Source of the DNA: Bacillota bacterium | Lineage (GTDB): Bacteria > Bacillota > Dehalobacteriia > UBA4068 > UBA4997 | Assembly: GCA_017398165.1 (NCBI GenBank) | Contig: JAFQHB010000157.1 | Location: 1-5,417 of the forward strand | DNA: 5,417 nucleotides | Reading direction: 5' to 3' | Shown here: positions 5,273 to 5,417 of the stretch, in pieces | How the letters are laid out: every line of letters begins with the position of its first letter | How positions within the stretch are numbered: position 1 is the first letter of the stretch | Program-made: the position numbers and the translations under genes | The notes under the pieces: generated by a model | Databases searched by the model: none | The model's input: only the letters and a program-made list of their open reading frames with translations | Told to the model about the DNA's origin: nothing

Positions 5273-5417
5273 GTGCTGTGGTAAAAAAATTCTTTAATAC
5301 GAAAAAATTTTCTAAAATAGGTGTTAGATTTTAGAGGTTTTGGTGTTTATTATTATAGAAAGGAGTGTGAGGAAATACTTTATACAGATACATTCTGCAA
5401 AAGCTGTATGATCTTCG
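5273..5417. other. AT-rich region after tsf, no assignable gene
   Basis: I cannot assign a gene here. An inverted repeat, CTAAAAT (5312-5318) with ATTTTAG (5328-5334), precedes TATTAT boxes at 5348-5356 that could be a -10, but no convincing -35 is present. GAAAGGAG at 5359-5365 looks like a ribosome binding site, yet no ATG follows at a normal distance. The frame of base 5321 (GTG) is open to the window end and reads VLDFRGFGVYYYRKECEEIL then YTDTFCKSCMIF. The closing bases do not show the start of pyrH, a frequent neighbour of tsf. Confidence 0.4.

Noticed and set aside
5275..5289. GCTGTGGTA after the tsf terminator, identical to the sequence running into the rpsB -10
   Set aside because: Here it continues as AAAAAA, not TAAT, and no -35-like hexamer stands 17 bases upstream, so there is no support for a promoter.

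Overview
The window is an ordinary chromosomal segment of an anaerobic, moderate-GC member of the Bacillota. The evidence is strong AGGAGG-type ribosome binding sites, rho-independent terminators, a ferredoxin-dependent 2-oxoacid oxidoreductase and the rpsB-tsf gene pair. The Tsf and RpsB sequences and the Kor genes would fit the Negativicutes (a gut Phascolarctobacterium or Acidaminococcus-like organism), but that placement is an impression from the protein sequences and was not computed. All convincing genes are on the + strand.

Layout. (1) 1-2048: the 3' part of a 2-oxoacid:ferredoxin oxidoreductase operon: alpha subunit (truncated by the window edge), TPP- and FeS-binding beta subunit, and gamma subunit. 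The genes are joined by TAATG stop/start overlaps and closed by a hairpin terminator. (2) 2117-3083: a single-gene unit for an unrecognised acidic lipoprotein with a clear lipobox. Its core looks weakly like the DUF4163/DUF3298 domains of RsiV/PdaC proteins. (3) 3084-3425: a gene-free stretch. It holds a hairpin-rich element resembling repeats dispersed in gut Bacillota, a long inverted repeat followed by a T-run (probable terminator), a strong extended -10 promoter whose -35 box lies inside that inverted repeat, and a structured leader of about 100 nt. (4) 3426-5217: rpsB (ribosomal protein S2) and tsf (elongation factor Ts), separated by a strong terminator-like hairpin that probably attenuates tsf, and followed by a strong terminator. 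(5) 5273-5417: AT-rich sequence with no gene I can assign, likely the upstream region of the next gene.

How it works together. The Kor complex links oxidative decarboxylation of a 2-oxoacid to ferredoxin reduction in central anaerobic metabolism. rpsB-tsf supplies the translation machinery. The lipoprotein has no evident link to either neighbour. The most interesting features are regulatory. The lipoprotein and rpsB promoters share a nearly identical 13-nt block over the -35 box at the same distance from the -10, each in the right arm of a GCAAG/CTTG inverted repeat. The rpsB leader and the rpsB-tsf spacer can each form competing RNA structures. I found no mobile element, CRISPR array, tRNA or rRNA, and no evidence for a wholly new multi-gene system.
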